Source of the DNA: Linnemannia elongata
Lineage: Eukaryota; Mortierellomycota; Mortierellomycetes; Mortierellales; Mortierellaceae
Assembly: GCA_036320915.1 (NCBI GenBank)
Contig: JAXBDG010000012.1
Location: 856,501-920,500, forward strand
Reading direction: 5' to 3'
Length of the DNA stretch: 64,000 bases
Shown here: piece after piece, positions 1 to 9,411 of the stretch
Numbering within the stretch: position 1 is the stretch's first letter
How the letters are laid out: the number at the start of each line of letters is the position of its first letter
The notes under the pieces: generated by a model
Told to the model about the DNA's origin: nothing
Databases searched by the model: none
What the model saw: the letters and a program-made list of their open reading frames with translations, nothing else
Program-made: the position numbers and the translations under genes

Positions 1-345
1 CCCTTTGTACACTTATTTACATACAGGTCGTCATGCGTCGGCTTTGTTTGCATGATAAAATTCATGGGTCATCTTGCGGTACATTTGTTTACGGACAGGT
101 CGTCATGCATTAGCCTTTGTTGCATGCAAAAGACAGAAAAAAAAGAATTGTGGGTCACCCTGCGGTACACTTGTTTACGGTCAGGTCGTCATGCATCGAC
201 TTTGTTTGCATGATAAAATTCATGGGTCATACTGTGGTACACTTGTTTACTGAGAGGTCGTCATGCATCAGCCTTTGTTTGCATGCAAAAAAAAGAATAA
301 AAAAGAATTGTGGGTCACCCTGCGGTACACTTGTTTACTGCCATC
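1..345. repeat. Tandem satellite, ~70-85 bp units
   Basis: About five imperfect head-to-tail units. Each carries the blocks GGTACACTTGTTTAC, AGGTCGTCATGCAT, a CTTTGTTTGCATG block, an A-rich stretch and a GGGTCA(C/T)(C/A)(C/T)TG block. Open frames across it are repeat artefacts. The array runs off the left edge of the window. From 345 to about 575 I see only AT-rich intergenic DNA. Confidence 0.85.
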
Positions 346-578
346 TCATTCATGCATTGTTGTTTACTTGCATACATATTGAATCATCCGTAACCTGTCA
401 TTACAATTGTTCAGACGTTAGTTCGTGCCTTCATTCGCTCAGGAACCTTGAAGAAGAAAAAAAAATATCTTCGCCAATGTTACTACCTATTAACACCCAT
501 ACACTTCTTTCATTCATATACACCTTTGTCGTTCAATGACAATTGCACTGCTTCTATTTTGACGTTGATATTTACCAC

Positions 579-586
579 TATAAATA
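579..586 (+). promoter_or_regulatory. TATA box of the 645 gene
   Basis: TATAAATA lies 59 bp upstream of the ATG at 645. This matches the strong TATA elements in front of most genes in the first 14 kb. Confidence 0.6.
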
Positions 587-644
587 AGCCCAAATTGCGT
601 ACCTACTTCTCAACAAACCCAGTCCTTGAATCGTTGAACCAACC

Positions 645-1015
645 ATGTCTTCACCTTCTGCCCCTATTGGTCGTGAAACGTTGAAGATGAAAGTCTTAGA
701 CGCCACTTGCACCCTCCCTGACTGCTTTCTGGAGGTGGATTACGACAATACTGTTGCGGGTCTCAAAGACCTACTCATTGACTTATTCCTTGAGGAGGAT
801 ACGCTTGACCCACGCAGAGTCCGTCTAGTGCTCAAATCAAGCTATTTTCATGGTTCAACCTTGCCTCATGGACGGGCATTTCCGAATGGTCTTATGTTGA
901 TCCATGATGATGTGCTACTTGGAGAACTCTTTGAGCATAAGGATGAGTATGTTGACAATGGTGTGAACGCCATTGTCATAGTCCAGATCCTTCCTGATAG
1001 AAAGGTAAGACCTTG

Positions 1016-1050
<35 letters not shown>

Positions 1051-1116
1051 TTTTCCCACTCGTAATTGAATTGTACTAACTATTTAAAGTTGTTTTTTCT
1101 ATAGAATATCCCTTGA
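645..1116 (+). CDS. Short Crinkler-like N-terminal domain protein (two exons)
   Basis: Exon 1 (645-1004, 120 codons) ends at an AAG|GTAAGA donor. The intron (1005-1104) contains a poly-T run and ends CTATAG. Exon 2 adds three residues and a stop, giving 123 aa. The fold pattern resembles a ubiquitin-like Crinkler N-domain: an early beta strand, a TVAGLKDLLID helix near residues 46-57, and a final strand IVIVQILP matching the HVIVQRPP motif closing the N-domain of the Crinklers at 28 and 38 kb. No effector C-domain follows. Unlike the full-length copies it has no detectable LFCLV motif. It could be a stand-alone CRN N-domain or an unrelated ubiquitin-like protein; the gene model is firmer than the family call. 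Confidence 0.55.
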
Positions 1117-1413
1117 GGCGTTGCTTTAAATGTCTGAATTCTAGCGACGACGTTTAAAATAAACTTTATTCTGTTTGTCCATGCCACTTGTTTATACTCT
1201 TTTTGCATTTTAACTCTCCGAACAGTTACAGATTGAATACTCCTCTCTTTCATAGCCCTCAATATACTCCTATTTTGTTTACTTATTTGCCATCCTTCAC
1301 ACACAACTATAAAACCCCAGTGTCTCCCATCCTGCCTCTCCTCTCCTCTTTATTCGTCGCTCCATTAAGCCCTTTTCTCAATTAACCACCTCCCACGCCT
1401 CTACCCTTTCATC

Positions 1414-2703
1414 ATGTCGTCTGATATCCGCAACAAAAGAAAGCGTGAACCAGATCACCTCGTATCTTCATCAGGAGGAATTTCCACTCATACACCACCT
1501 CTCCAGGATCAACGCCGACCCAATTCGCTCGACAAACACAGCACTTGCGAAACGAACTTTGTAATGGACGACAATACAGACACCGGGTTCAACAAAGAAA
1601 ACATCCCCCCTGAGAATACCCCGAAAGATCCGACAAGCCGTGCTTCTAAACGTCTCAAGAATCGCCCCCCACTGCAGGATTTGCAAACTGCGCCGTCCAC
1701 TCTCTCTGTCCGTTCGACGTCCATCTCGTCTGAGAACGAATACTTCTGCTACAAACCCTTCAACCCTACTGTGTCTCCCGGTGTACCCAAAGAAGAATCT
1801 CGGTCTATTACTCCCGTTGATTTCCAGCCCAATATCTCCAGACCTGTTAACGCCCCTCACTTGGATACCCCTACACCCCATTTCAGCCCATCTGTTCTTG
1901 TGCAACCTCCTACTTCTTGGTCCTCTGTTTCATATACAGCTGATCTGCGCCTGTCTGCACCCTTCGACACTTCCAAATACGACCATCGGGCTGCCCATAC
2001 TGTTGGAGACGATAACCAAGCTGCCGAGGACAACCTTCAAGCTACTCACGCCGTCTGTGACGACAACCAAGCTGCTCACACCGTCTGTGACGACAACCAA
2101 GCTGCCCACGCTGTCGAGGACAACCTTCAAGCTACTCACACCGTCTGTGACGACAACCAAGCAGCTCCCACCGTCTGTGACGACAACCAATCTATCCACA
2201 TGGTCGATGGTGGTAGCCAAGCTGCTCACACTGTCGGGAACAACGATCAAGCTACCCGTGCTATCAGATATGGCCACCAACATCCCCACGATTCCGATTA
2301 CAACCGTCGAGCTATTCACGACACCGCTGGTAGCCACCAAGCCATTTCAGCCCCTTCTAGTGTTGCACAATGCATTGAGCCTGCACCTCCTCTTTCGGAA
2401 CGGCCAACTGTCCTCACTTCTTCTGTTGTCGAATCATATAACCGTCCGCCGGTCATTAGATGTGATCAATCGCAGGATAACTTATTCCCTGGCGAAGCTG
2501 GAAAAGTTCTGCGGATCCTACGACGTCAAATGGGGTCGTTGGGAAGGATGTTGGACCGTGCTGAGAACCGGTTGAATAGTGCAAACCAACAAGACGAACG
2601 TTATTATTTCAGTGCACTCCTTGACCTCCAGAGTGAACTCAGATATAGTGCTAATACGTACATGTATGCCTATAGAAAGTATAGCAAGAGATTTAAGAAA
2701 TAA
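1414..2703 (+). CDS. Repeat-containing low-complexity protein
   Basis: Uninterrupted 429-aa frame; a TATAAAA box sits at 1308-1314, about 100 bp before the ATG. The N-terminal half is polar and Pro/Ser-rich with basic clusters (NKRKREP, SKRLKNR) suggesting nuclear localisation. Residues about 190-310 hold ten or more degenerate 10-12-residue repeats of the type AAHTVCDDNQ, in DNA as a tandem array from about 1990 to 2340. The last 65 residues (from GKVLRILRRQMGSL) look like a conserved amphipathic helical domain. No known family is recognised. The intact frame through the repeats and the promoter make it a likely real gene; repeat number probably varies between strains. Confidence 0.7.
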   Translation: MSSDIRNKRKREPDHLVSSSGGISTHTPPLQDQRRPNSLDKHSTCETNFVMDDNTDTGFNKENIPPENTPKDPTSRASKRLKNRPPLQDLQTAPSTLSVRSTSISSENEYFCYKPFNPTVSPGVPKEESRSITPVDFQPNISRPVNAPHLDTPTPHFSPSVLVQPPTSWSSVSYTADLRLSAPFDTSKYDHRAAHTVGDDNQAAEDNLQATHAVCDDNQAAHTVCDDNQAAHAVEDNLQATHTVCDDNQAAPTVCDDNQSIHMVDGGSQAAHTVGNNDQATRAIRYGHQHPHDSDYNRRAIHDTAGSHQAISAPSSVAQCIEPAPPLSERPTVLTSSVVESYNRPPVIRCDQSQDNLFPGEAGKVLRILRRQMGSLGRMLDRAENRLNSANQQDERYYFSALLDLQSELRYSANTYMYAYRKYSKRFKK

Positions 2704-2970
2704 ATACATACTATTCGGATTGTTTTAGTAAACATTGTCTTGTTTCGTGTTCTTATTTGATCTATGGCTATATGCTTGTGGGATAGTGAATGGGTGAAGG
2801 AATACTCTTGTCATTAATCGATCAAATCTTCCTTCTCTCCATCTTCGTGGCATTCTCGCTGATAGATTGAAGAATAGGATGTTGCATCTTTACGGCAACA
2901 TTCTTTGTCCTCTCTCCTCCCTGTGAATATTTTTTATTTTTTGATACGACCTTTTTCCACGTTGTGTGTT

Positions 2971-3690
2971 TTACAACATGCATCTTCTGGTCCAAGCTTC
3001 TGCCTTAATGGTATCTGCCTCTGTTAGTGGTCCATACACTACTTTGCCGTTGATATACTTGTAACATCCTCTCACTTCAATCCTGTTCGAAGCTTCATGG
3101 TATCGAGTGGTATCTGTTGTGACTGTTTCCTTTCGTTTGATTGGTCCGTATGCTACCATCACAAGGCTCTTTTGGACTTCTCTGTGATGACCGATGTATG
3201 CAAAAGCATTTTCAATATCCTGTTGTACCTTGCCTTGAGGGTATTTGTTGATCTTCCAACCTTGTTCCATTTTCCATAACGCTTCTTCGGTTGCATCAAA
3301 AAGCGCTTCCAATTCCTCCTGTTCTGTGATTGAACTTTTCGTAATATTGAGTTCGTGTTCAATGGGATTCTCAGACTCTCGAATATTGTTTCCTAGCAAT
3401 ATGCCATTCGCTTTCAGTTCTAGCGCCTGGCATTTCATAACCCCTTCTAACTCTAGCAAGCGGCAGTGATACACGACTTTGTCAGGACTATTCATTCGAA
3501 GACCGCATAGACAGACGTAATTCCTCTCTCCACCTGACTCTCTTTTGAACGTAAATTCGAGTCCAAGCACGCTAACTTTTATATCTTGGTCTGAATGATA
3601 GTATTCGACGTGGGACGGCGTACCCTTGACTGGTTCATCTCTGTGGCAGTTGTGGAAAGAACATGCAGTGGGGTAAAGTGTGGGGTGCAT
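2971..3690 (-). CDS. Cys/His zinc-binding-like protein, paralogue A
   Basis: 239 aa on the minus strand, with a TTTTATA complement at 3772-3778, 82 bp upstream. The N-terminus has CSFHNC, then H-x-E-YYH, then YVCLCG and KVVYHC, suggesting a C2H2-like or treble-clef zinc site. The spacing recurs in the proteins at 5108-5794 and 6222-6848: a CxxxC-type pair, an H/CH pair, a G-hydrophobic-x-FxR strand, then a C-x-C(G/D) pair followed by a distal His. The C-terminal half is helical, then ends in a small beta-like tail (GCYKYINGKVVYGP). Function unknown; a nucleic-acid-binding or adaptor role is only a guess. Confidence 0.65.
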   Translation of the reverse strand: MHPTLYPTACSFHNCHRDEPVKGTPSHVEYYHSDQDIKVSVLGLEFTFKRESGGERNYVCLCGLRMNSPDKVVYHCRLLELEGVMKCQALELKANGILLGNNIRESENPIEHELNITKSSITEQEELEALFDATEEALWKMEQGWKINKYPQGKVQQDIENAFAYIGHHREVQKSLVMVAYGPIKRKETVTTDTTRYHEASNRIEVRGCYKYINGKVVYGPLTEADTIKAEAWTRRCML

Positions 3691-3852
3691 ACAACTGATT
3701 ATTTTCTTTGTTTGATTTGATGGTGATATTGCTGTTAGTGTTAAGTGGTCAAACGACCTGTTAATCCCTTCTTTTATATCAATTTTTTTAAGTTATCATT
3801 TGAACTGTTTATTTAATTGATGAAACTTTGTGACTAAATTTGGTATAGTCTT

Positions 3853-4092
3853 TTATTGTTTCTCAAGACCTTCCTCTAACCGTATCAAATCAAAAATATG
3901 CTTTTCATTCGAAAGCTCTATCATACCTCGAAATACTCTGAAGAGGCTTCTTCTCTTGCACTCTGTTGCGATTTTAAATAATCTGTACATTGATTTCTCT
4001 GCATCTGCCAACAGTTTGGCATCGGGTACGTTCTTGAATTGGATTTTTGTAGGGACCGATCGGTGGTTTCTGCTTTGAGGTTTGCGGGTCAT
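3853..4092 (-). CDS. Small hypothetical protein
   Basis: A 79-aa frame starting MTRKPQSRNH. It is basic at the N-terminus and helical towards the C-terminus (FKIATECKRRSLFRVFRGMIEL). Upstream on the minus strand is a plausible intron (donor AACAG|GTAAGT near 4198, acceptor TGAATAG near 4127), so a 5' leader intron is possible, and the frame extends a little 5' of the chosen ATG. No family recognised. It could be a C-terminal relic of a neighbouring paralogue. Confidence 0.4.
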   Translation of the reverse strand: MTRKPQSRNHRSVPTKIQFKNVPDAKLLADAEKSMYRLFKIATECKRRSLFRVFRGMIELSNEKHIFDLIRLEEGLEKQ

Positions 4093-4411
4093 TGATAAGA
4101 TACTGGAAACACTGGTTCTATTCAAAATAAAATATTATTAGTTGATATTTCGATCTTATATTATTTTGTGCTCGGTATCATTTATCCTCCACTTACCTGT
4201 TTCTTTCACATACATATCTTTATACAATCTGTTATTTGGTCATACGTCTGGTTGAACATTCCGTGACTTTTATATATATATAACAATTTGACTAACGAAC
4301 TCTAATCTTTATAAGGTTTTCATCCTTTTACCGTGTACATTGTACTTAGTCAGACATAAAACTTGGACTTGAGCACCCAATAAACATCACCATTTTGCTG
4401 TTCTCGTTAAA

Positions 4412-5062
4412 ATGCGCCCTTACTTTTCCCCGTCGTCTTTTTCTATCACCTTCATGGGTTCCTCTCAGGTTGGGAAAACTTCCATCCTGTTGCAACAGTG
4501 CAGGTCTCGTTTCTCGGATGACTACATTCCTACCATGGAAGACTACTATCTCACAAAGGTTCTTGTAGATGATATCACCGTATCTTTGCGAATACTCGAT
4601 ACCTCTGGAGATACTTGTTGTGCCGTTCTTCATGAGCAGTGGATACGGAATGCCGATGCCATCATTCTTGTCTACTCTGTCACGGATATTGCGTCTTGGT
4701 GTACTTCGCGCGATCTTTACAAACGCATCTGTCGTGTTCGTTCTGATAACCCTATTGTTATACTGGTGGCAAACAAAATTGATTTATTACATCTGCGCCA
4801 GGTTCCAGTCCATTTAGGAATGGAACTCGCTAGTACCATGGAATGCTCTTTCCTAGAGTTATCTGTGAAGTATAACACTCATGTCACTGATCTTTTTATT
4901 CTGGCTGTCAGAAAAATACATTACTTTCGATCCTCTGGGTATGCTACGTATGAATCCTCTCTGCGTACCTTTTATTCTTCTGCCTCCTTTTCTTCTGTCG
5001 ATCTTCTCACAGACACTGCCGATGGTTCAATCGAAAATTCGACGAATTGTTCTATTTTATAA
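4412..5062 (+). CDS. Ras-like small GTPase with CaaX tail
   Basis: 216 aa, intronless. G1 is GSSQVGKT (residues 16-23), a threonine in YIPTMEDYY is the likely G2, G3 is DTSGD where Ras has DTAGQ, G4 is NKID, and G5 is ELSVK where Ras has ETSAK. It ends CSIL, a CaaX prenylation motif, so it is likely membrane-anchored. The region after G5 is short and Ser-rich, as in Ras/Rho hypervariable tails. The missing switch-II glutamine (Q61 equivalent) predicts poor intrinsic GTP hydrolysis. A T/A-rich TATATA run lies near 4270. It is divergent compared with ordinary fungal Ras, Rsr1 or Rheb and sits among orphan genes. Confidence 0.85.
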   Translation: MRPYFSPSSFSITFMGSSQVGKTSILLQQCRSRFSDDYIPTMEDYYLTKVLVDDITVSLRILDTSGDTCCAVLHEQWIRNADAIILVYSVTDIASWCTSRDLYKRICRVRSDNPIVILVANKIDLLHLRQVPVHLGMELASTMECSFLELSVKYNTHVTDLFILAVRKIHYFRSSGYATYESSLRTFYSSASFSSVDLLTDTADGSIENSTNCSIL

Positions 5063-5107
5063 ATATTCAATAAAAAATAGACTGTGACTATAATCTAACT
5101 ACATTCT

Positions 5108-5794
5108 TTAGTTGGTGTTTTTCATCGCAATCTCGATATGGGCCAATTTGTAAATCATCCCTAACTCTTTCTGGCATGTGCTTATTCTTCGGTGGATGTC
5201 ATGGTAAGCGTCGTCAATCTGATCAAGTATCTGTTCGAGGCGATCGCCTCTGGTTAAGCTTCCTTGTATTGCTTCGAACCGCATTTGAAGCCATATGAGT
5301 GCGTCGTTCAAATCTTCACAAGCTGCCTCGGAAGATTCAGAGATTGCTCTCATTCTACTTGAGTATCTCCTTAGTGTAACTCCGAACCAGTTATTGTTTG
5401 TCCTCTCCGTCGTTTCATCATCCATATCGATTATGAACATGACTATCGCTTCTTCGAGTACCCTACAGTCCAGCCCTCTGACTGCGCGTTTGTACGTGAC
5501 ATGTTTATATAGCTCTGAGTGATATGCAAACTTCTTTCCACATATACACCGTAGATCCTGTTGCCCTCCATTATCTCGAATGAATTTTACCAACACTCCG
5601 TGAAGAACAAAATTTACACTTCGTTCGTGGCACTCTGTTTGATGATCTGGAAATGTGAAGTCTTCGTCATCCTCCTTTTTTGAGCATTTGTCGACTGTGC
5701 ATCCGAACGACACATCGATTGTTCCGTTTGGCAATGTAACTATTCTTGCTTCCTTCGTTATGGACTTCTGTAAATTCCGTTCTCTTCGCGACAT
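5108..5794 (-). CDS. Cys/His zinc-binding-like protein, paralogue B
   Basis: 228 aa; a TATAAAAGG box (complement at 5849-5855) lies 55 bp upstream. It has CTVDKC, H-QTECH, an HGVLVKFIRD strand, and LRCICGKKF followed by a distal His (LYKHV), the same order as the proteins at 2971 and 6222. The rest is a long helical region (residues 110-225) with coiled-coil character, including RLEQILDQIDDAYHDIHRRI. It converges with the GTPase at 4412, the two stop codons being 46 bp apart. The family is not recognised. Confidence 0.65.
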   Translation of the reverse strand: MSRRERNLQKSITKEARIVTLPNGTIDVSFGCTVDKCSKKEDDEDFTFPDHQTECHERSVNFVLHGVLVKFIRDNGGQQDLRCICGKKFAYHSELYKHVTYKRAVRGLDCRVLEEAIVMFIIDMDDETTERTNNNWFGVTLRRYSSRMRAISESSEAACEDLNDALIWLQMRFEAIQGSLTRGDRLEQILDQIDDAYHDIHRRISTCQKELGMIYKLAHIEIAMKNTN

Positions 5795-5898
5795 CGCTAG
5801 ATTTCAGTCGGATGATTGATAAATTTTAGTACTAGATAACCGGTCTCCTTTTATACTTCGTAATGAGTTCATAGTATAATATTCTCTTTTTCTTTCTC

Positions 5899-5899
<1 letters not shown>

Positions 5900-5933
<34 letters not shown>

Positions 5934-6110
5934 ATGATAAACCTTTTATGATGATAACCTTTTTTTGATCATAAATCTTTTTTGATGATGAACTTTCTTT
6001 GGTACTAAACTTTTTTTGGTGATAAAACGGTAAACATTTTTTTGGTGTTGATATTTTTGCGATGATTAACTTTTTAGGTTTTATGATGATGAACTTTTTG
6101 GGTGTGGTGA
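5900..6110. repeat. Poly-T tract followed by degenerate GATGAT(A/G)AACTTTTTT repeats
   Basis: About 33 T residues at 5900-5932 are followed by seven to nine imperfect 17-25 bp units of the form GATGATRAACTTTTTTT. It lies between two minus-strand paralogues, upstream of the 5794 gene. Confidence 0.75.
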
Positions 6111-6221
6111 AACCTTGTTTTTGCCCAGTCGGCTGGGTCGTTAATCTTGTGCTTTGTGGGACTACACTATAGGTGTGAGTGTTCTAGTGTAAGTTTTAAG
6201 TGGATAGGGGCTTGGCTCTAT

Positions 6222-6848
6222 TTACTGACTACTCTTTTGCATCACTAGCTCCAACTCTTCCAGGTAGCTATCGATCATGGATTGGCAGTCTTTAAGTATG
6301 TCGACGCTCTTTTTAGCAGTTTCTAATGTGGCGAGAGTGTTGTTCTCGTATAATCCGTATCGGTTTCTGTTATGGGAATGGGCTCGTCTGGATTTGGCGG
6401 TCTTGTTCTCCATGCGTGATTTTGCGATGGTGTCGTGTGTGGTTTTGTATTGTCGCATAGACTCTTGGTACTCGTTTGGTGGTGGTGGAGTATGGTTTCT
6501 TTGGGTCGTTTCGGGTCTGAATGGGATATTGATAATTGACGTTTTTTTCTCCTTTGGCGGGATTGCATCTGCTGCTTTTCTTATATCTGCACAACCTCCA
6601 AGTTTTCCTCTGTGTCCCAGAACATGTTCGGTTAGGAATTCGATCCCTAATATTGTCCTGTCGCAAAGACATTGATACATACGGTCTAAATCGTCTTGTC
6701 TTGTGAATTTGAACACAACGCCGTTTACAATAATGTCGCAACTGTCTTCCTCGTGATACACGTCGATATGCTTTCTCTCATCAAAGGTTAACGTGTGCAG
6801 GTCCACTCTAAGCAGGTTTCTGTGGCAGTGATTCTTGGTACAAGACAT
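6222..6848 (-). CDS. Cys/His zinc-binding-like protein, paralogue C
   Basis: 208 aa; a TATAAAG box (complement 6901-6907) lies 53 bp upstream. It starts MSCTKNHCH, then H-x3-YH, an NGVVFKFTRQ strand, YQCLCD and a distal HVLGH, matching the Cys/His order of the proteins at 2971 and 5108. The middle is basic and Asn/Arg-rich; the end is a helix (LETAKKSVDILKDCQSMIDS) that may be a coiled coil. Two other frames are open across the middle but lack the shared motifs, so I take this frame. Confidence 0.65.
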   Translation of the reverse strand: MSCTKNHCHRNLLRVDLHTLTFDERKHIDVYHEEDSCDIIVNGVVFKFTRQDDLDRMYQCLCDRTILGIEFLTEHVLGHRGKLGGCADIRKAADAIPPKEKKTSIINIPFRPETTQRNHTPPPPNEYQESMRQYKTTHDTIAKSRMENKTAKSRRAHSHNRNRYGLYENNTLATLETAKKSVDILKDCQSMIDSYLEELELVMQKSSQ

Positions 6849-7012
6849 TCTTTTGGGTGTTATGGGGTAATGTACCGACTATAGGTGGGACCTTTCTATG
6901 CTTTATACTTTTTGTACTGATTGTTTGTTGTCCTTTTTTAATCCTTTGAGTCTATATATATCTCTTATTGGGCATTATTGACAACTGCCTAAACCTAAAA
7001 TATCATCTTTTA

Positions 7013-7885
7013 CTATTCGAAAAATAGGTGTATGTTTGGTGTTTCTTTGTCTGCGCTGGAAGTACCAGGGAGCATTTCGGCGTCGCTTTCCTCATCTGTT
7101 TGGATGCTAGTGTTGCTCTCTGTTCTCTCGAGGCTATTAGATCCGCTGCTCTGTGTCAAATCGATTGCGTGCCTTCGCCTTTTGTTGCGGTTTAACGCCT
7201 GCTCATTGTCGCTGTCATCGTCATCGCTCTTGCTCTGAGTGTTCGATTTCTGCTTGCCTTTGTTTAAGGCTTTTTTTCTTTTTTCCTCCTCCAATTCTTT
7301 TTTCCTTTTCGCAATCTTTTCCTTGGCTGCCATTTCTGCCATCAATTCCGCTCTGGCTTGTTTGTTCTCTTCTTCGGTGAAGTTGTAATTCTCGTTTTGC
7401 TTAGAGGGCGCTTGGAACTCTCCGCCTGATCTTAACCTGAGTCCGTCTACGGGCGCGAAATCGCTCTCGTTGTGCTGTAGAAGTCTTAGTTTGGTGAGCT
7501 CGAATTTCATCCTCAATTTGGGAGTGGCTGGTGTTCCGGCAGGTGATCCTTTGGTGACCGACATAACAAACGAGAGTGTCAACTGTCCGTCTATTAATAG
7601 AGTTCGCTTGGACCTTGGGATTTGTTCGAAATACCCTGTCAACTGAGATAGGGGTCGCTTATCGGGATTATATAGATCATCTAAGACTTGAAGGACACTG
7701 TTTGATTGTTTGTCGAGTTTTATCTTGGCGTCTTTGGAATGGTCCCATTTAAGAGTTAAAAAATCGGTGTCTGACATGGTCTTGAGGAAACTTCGTCCTT
7801 CTTCGTCGTCGTTACGCTTAGGAGCGTCAGTGGCTACGACCTTGTAGTTTGTCACCTCTATGGTTTTTGAGATTGCTGTGGCCAT
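7013..7885 (-). CDS. Nuclear-type protein with beta-rich module and charged helix
   Basis: 290 aa. The first half ends in IDGQLTLSFV then PKLRMKFELTKLRLL, the same G-x-hydrophobic / P-x-hydrophobic strand pair seen in the proteins at 9978, 10753 and 11492, so it may be a distant paralogue. Residues about 170-215 form a very charged helix (EEEN through KKALNKGKQ), followed by an acidic run DDDDSD and a basic NKRRRH cluster resembling a nuclear localisation signal, then a Ser/Thr/acidic tail. A TTTTATA complement is at 8033-8039. No known family; an OB-fold nucleic-acid-binding role is inference only. Confidence 0.65.
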   Translation of the reverse strand: MATAISKTIEVTNYKVVATDAPKRNDDEEGRSFLKTMSDTDFLTLKWDHSKDAKIKLDKQSNSVLQVLDDLYNPDKRPLSQLTGYFEQIPRSKRTLLIDGQLTLSFVMSVTKGSPAGTPATPKLRMKFELTKLRLLQHNESDFAPVDGLRLRSGGEFQAPSKQNENYNFTEEENKQARAELMAEMAAKEKIAKRKKELEEEKRKKALNKGKQKSNTQSKSDDDDSDNEQALNRNKRRRHAIDLTQSSGSNSLERTESNTSIQTDEESDAEMLPGTSSADKETPNIHLFFE

Positions 7886-8055
7886 GACTACACAACAACT
7901 AAGAATTGTGGTGAGTATGGGGTTTTTTGTGTGCTAGTAATGATTTTCATTTGTGTATATGTGGTATACATACTTGGTTGTATTTTGTGGTTGGTACTGG
8001 TATAATATGTTTTTTATGGTGTTATGCTTGGCTTTTATATGTTTTCAGTGACGGG

Positions 8056-8364
8056 CTACAGGAACATAAGTAATATAAAAAAGCACGCTACGTAAGCAAT
8101 GACAATATACTCTAAATGTTTTTCTTGTTCCCGTTCTGTTCTTTGTAGTTGCTCTTCTCGGTATCTGATTTGTTTTTTCTGTCGTACTGCATCGTCGTCG
8201 TATTTTTTTTGCTGTCCTGTTTGGTACTTGTATTGCTCGAGTAACTCTTCTGTTTGACTGTTGTCGGATGTTTCTGGTAATTCTATGATGGTATTCATGT
8301 TGTTATTTTCTCCTCTTATCGCTGTATATGCTCTATTTATATTTACTCTCTTTTTATTCATCAT
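8056..8364 (-). CDS. Small tail-anchored membrane protein
   Basis: 102 aa. A polar, strongly charged middle (YDDDAVRQKKQIRYREEQ) of probable coiled coil is followed by a single C-terminal hydrophobic segment (YIVIAYVACFFILLMFL) ending at the stop codon. That is the architecture of a tail-anchored protein facing the cytosol. It diverges from the membrane protein at 8532. The start could be the second or third Met. Function unknown. Confidence 0.6.
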   Translation of the reverse strand: MMNKKRVNINRAYTAIRGENNNMNTIIELPETSDNSQTEELLEQYKYQTGQQKKYDDDAVRQKKQIRYREEQLQRTEREQEKHLEYIVIAYVACFFILLMFL

Positions 8365-8531
8365 ATTTTTCCTAATGTGCTCTTTTATGAAAGTTTAATA
8401 CCTGGTACCTTGACATTGATGAAACTTTTTCTCTGATAAGGTTACATCTTTTGGTCGGGGTACCTTTCTTTATTTTCTTTTATAAATATGGATATATATG
8501 GAAATACTATGTCTTCTACACTCTGTTAAAC

Positions 8532-9341
8532 ATGTCTACCATGACCTCTTTAACGTCTCGGAAGGTGACGTCTCTTACTCCCCCTCTTGTCACACCATCT
8601 CTTACTATGACTTCGTCTTTGGCTATCATTCCTACAACTACCGACATGTTCAAAACGATTACTTCGTTATCAACCTTTTCTCTTTCCTCGTCTTTTACCG
8701 AACCAACAATGGCGTCATCCACAGATACTTTTCATCCGCTTATCGGAGATGGTTCTCTGGAGGGCGCCTATACTTTCATCTTGGCTTTTTTAATTCTCCT
8801 TACTACTCTGTGGCTTCTTCTCTTTGCTACAATGTACTGGGTGTACAAGGTTCGATATGTGCAGGAACAACACGAGCGCCATTTATCTGGTTGTGTATCC
8901 ATGGCGTATAGTACCCACTCTAGCGTCAAGGAATTGCAGAAATCTGTTGACGCGTCGCGTGCTGTGACTCCTTCTCCTGACTCTGCTCTCGACACTCCAC
9001 AACACGTCCCTTCTCGTCCCAGCCGTCGGACCAATATTATCCCTTCCAATGATACGTCTCGTTTCATTCATACTACGATTAGCGATGACGAATACGAATC
9101 TTATCCCGTCATTTTGGACGGGTGTCATCGCGCTGCATCGACTTCGCATTTACTTACACATTCTTCCATGTCTCCTGACGCCTATATGCCGTCATCAAGA
9201 CGATCCCGACGAATAGTTAGCCCTGATCGTGATACTAGTTCAGATTCGGCTTCGTTTATCCGACACGTCAATCCAACTGAGCCCTACCCGGTTTTGAGAA
9301 CCAATCAAACACGTAGAACCCGATTCCGTGCAGGTTCTTAG
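8532..9341 (+). CDS. Single-pass membrane protein with Ser/Thr-rich ectodomain
   Basis: 269 aa from the ATG at 8532; TATAAATA at 8481-8488 is 44-51 bp upstream, so the longer frame from 8451 is not used. Residues 1-75 are almost entirely Ser/Thr/Pro/Leu (mucin-like, O-glycosylation-prone), residues about 78-108 are a strong transmembrane segment (FILAFLILLTTLWLLLFATM), and the rest is a polar, basic, Ser/Arg-rich cytosolic tail. The layout resembles a cell-surface sensor or mucin-like receptor, but no family is recognised and there is no clear cleavable signal peptide. Confidence 0.65.
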   Translation: MSTMTSLTSRKVTSLTPPLVTPSLTMTSSLAIIPTTTDMFKTITSLSTFSLSSSFTEPTMASSTDTFHPLIGDGSLEGAYTFILAFLILLTTLWLLLFATMYWVYKVRYVQEQHERHLSGCVSMAYSTHSSVKELQKSVDASRAVTPSPDSALDTPQHVPSRPSRRTNIIPSNDTSRFIHTTISDDEYESYPVILDGCHRAASTSHLLTHSSMSPDAYMPSSRRSRRIVSPDRDTSSDSASFIRHVNPTEPYPVLRTNQTRRTRFRAGS

Positions 9342-9411
9342 TTCGAACATTAAAATGAATTTTTAATACAAATGGTTTATTATAGATGGTACTGTTTATT
9401 CTCAATACGCA

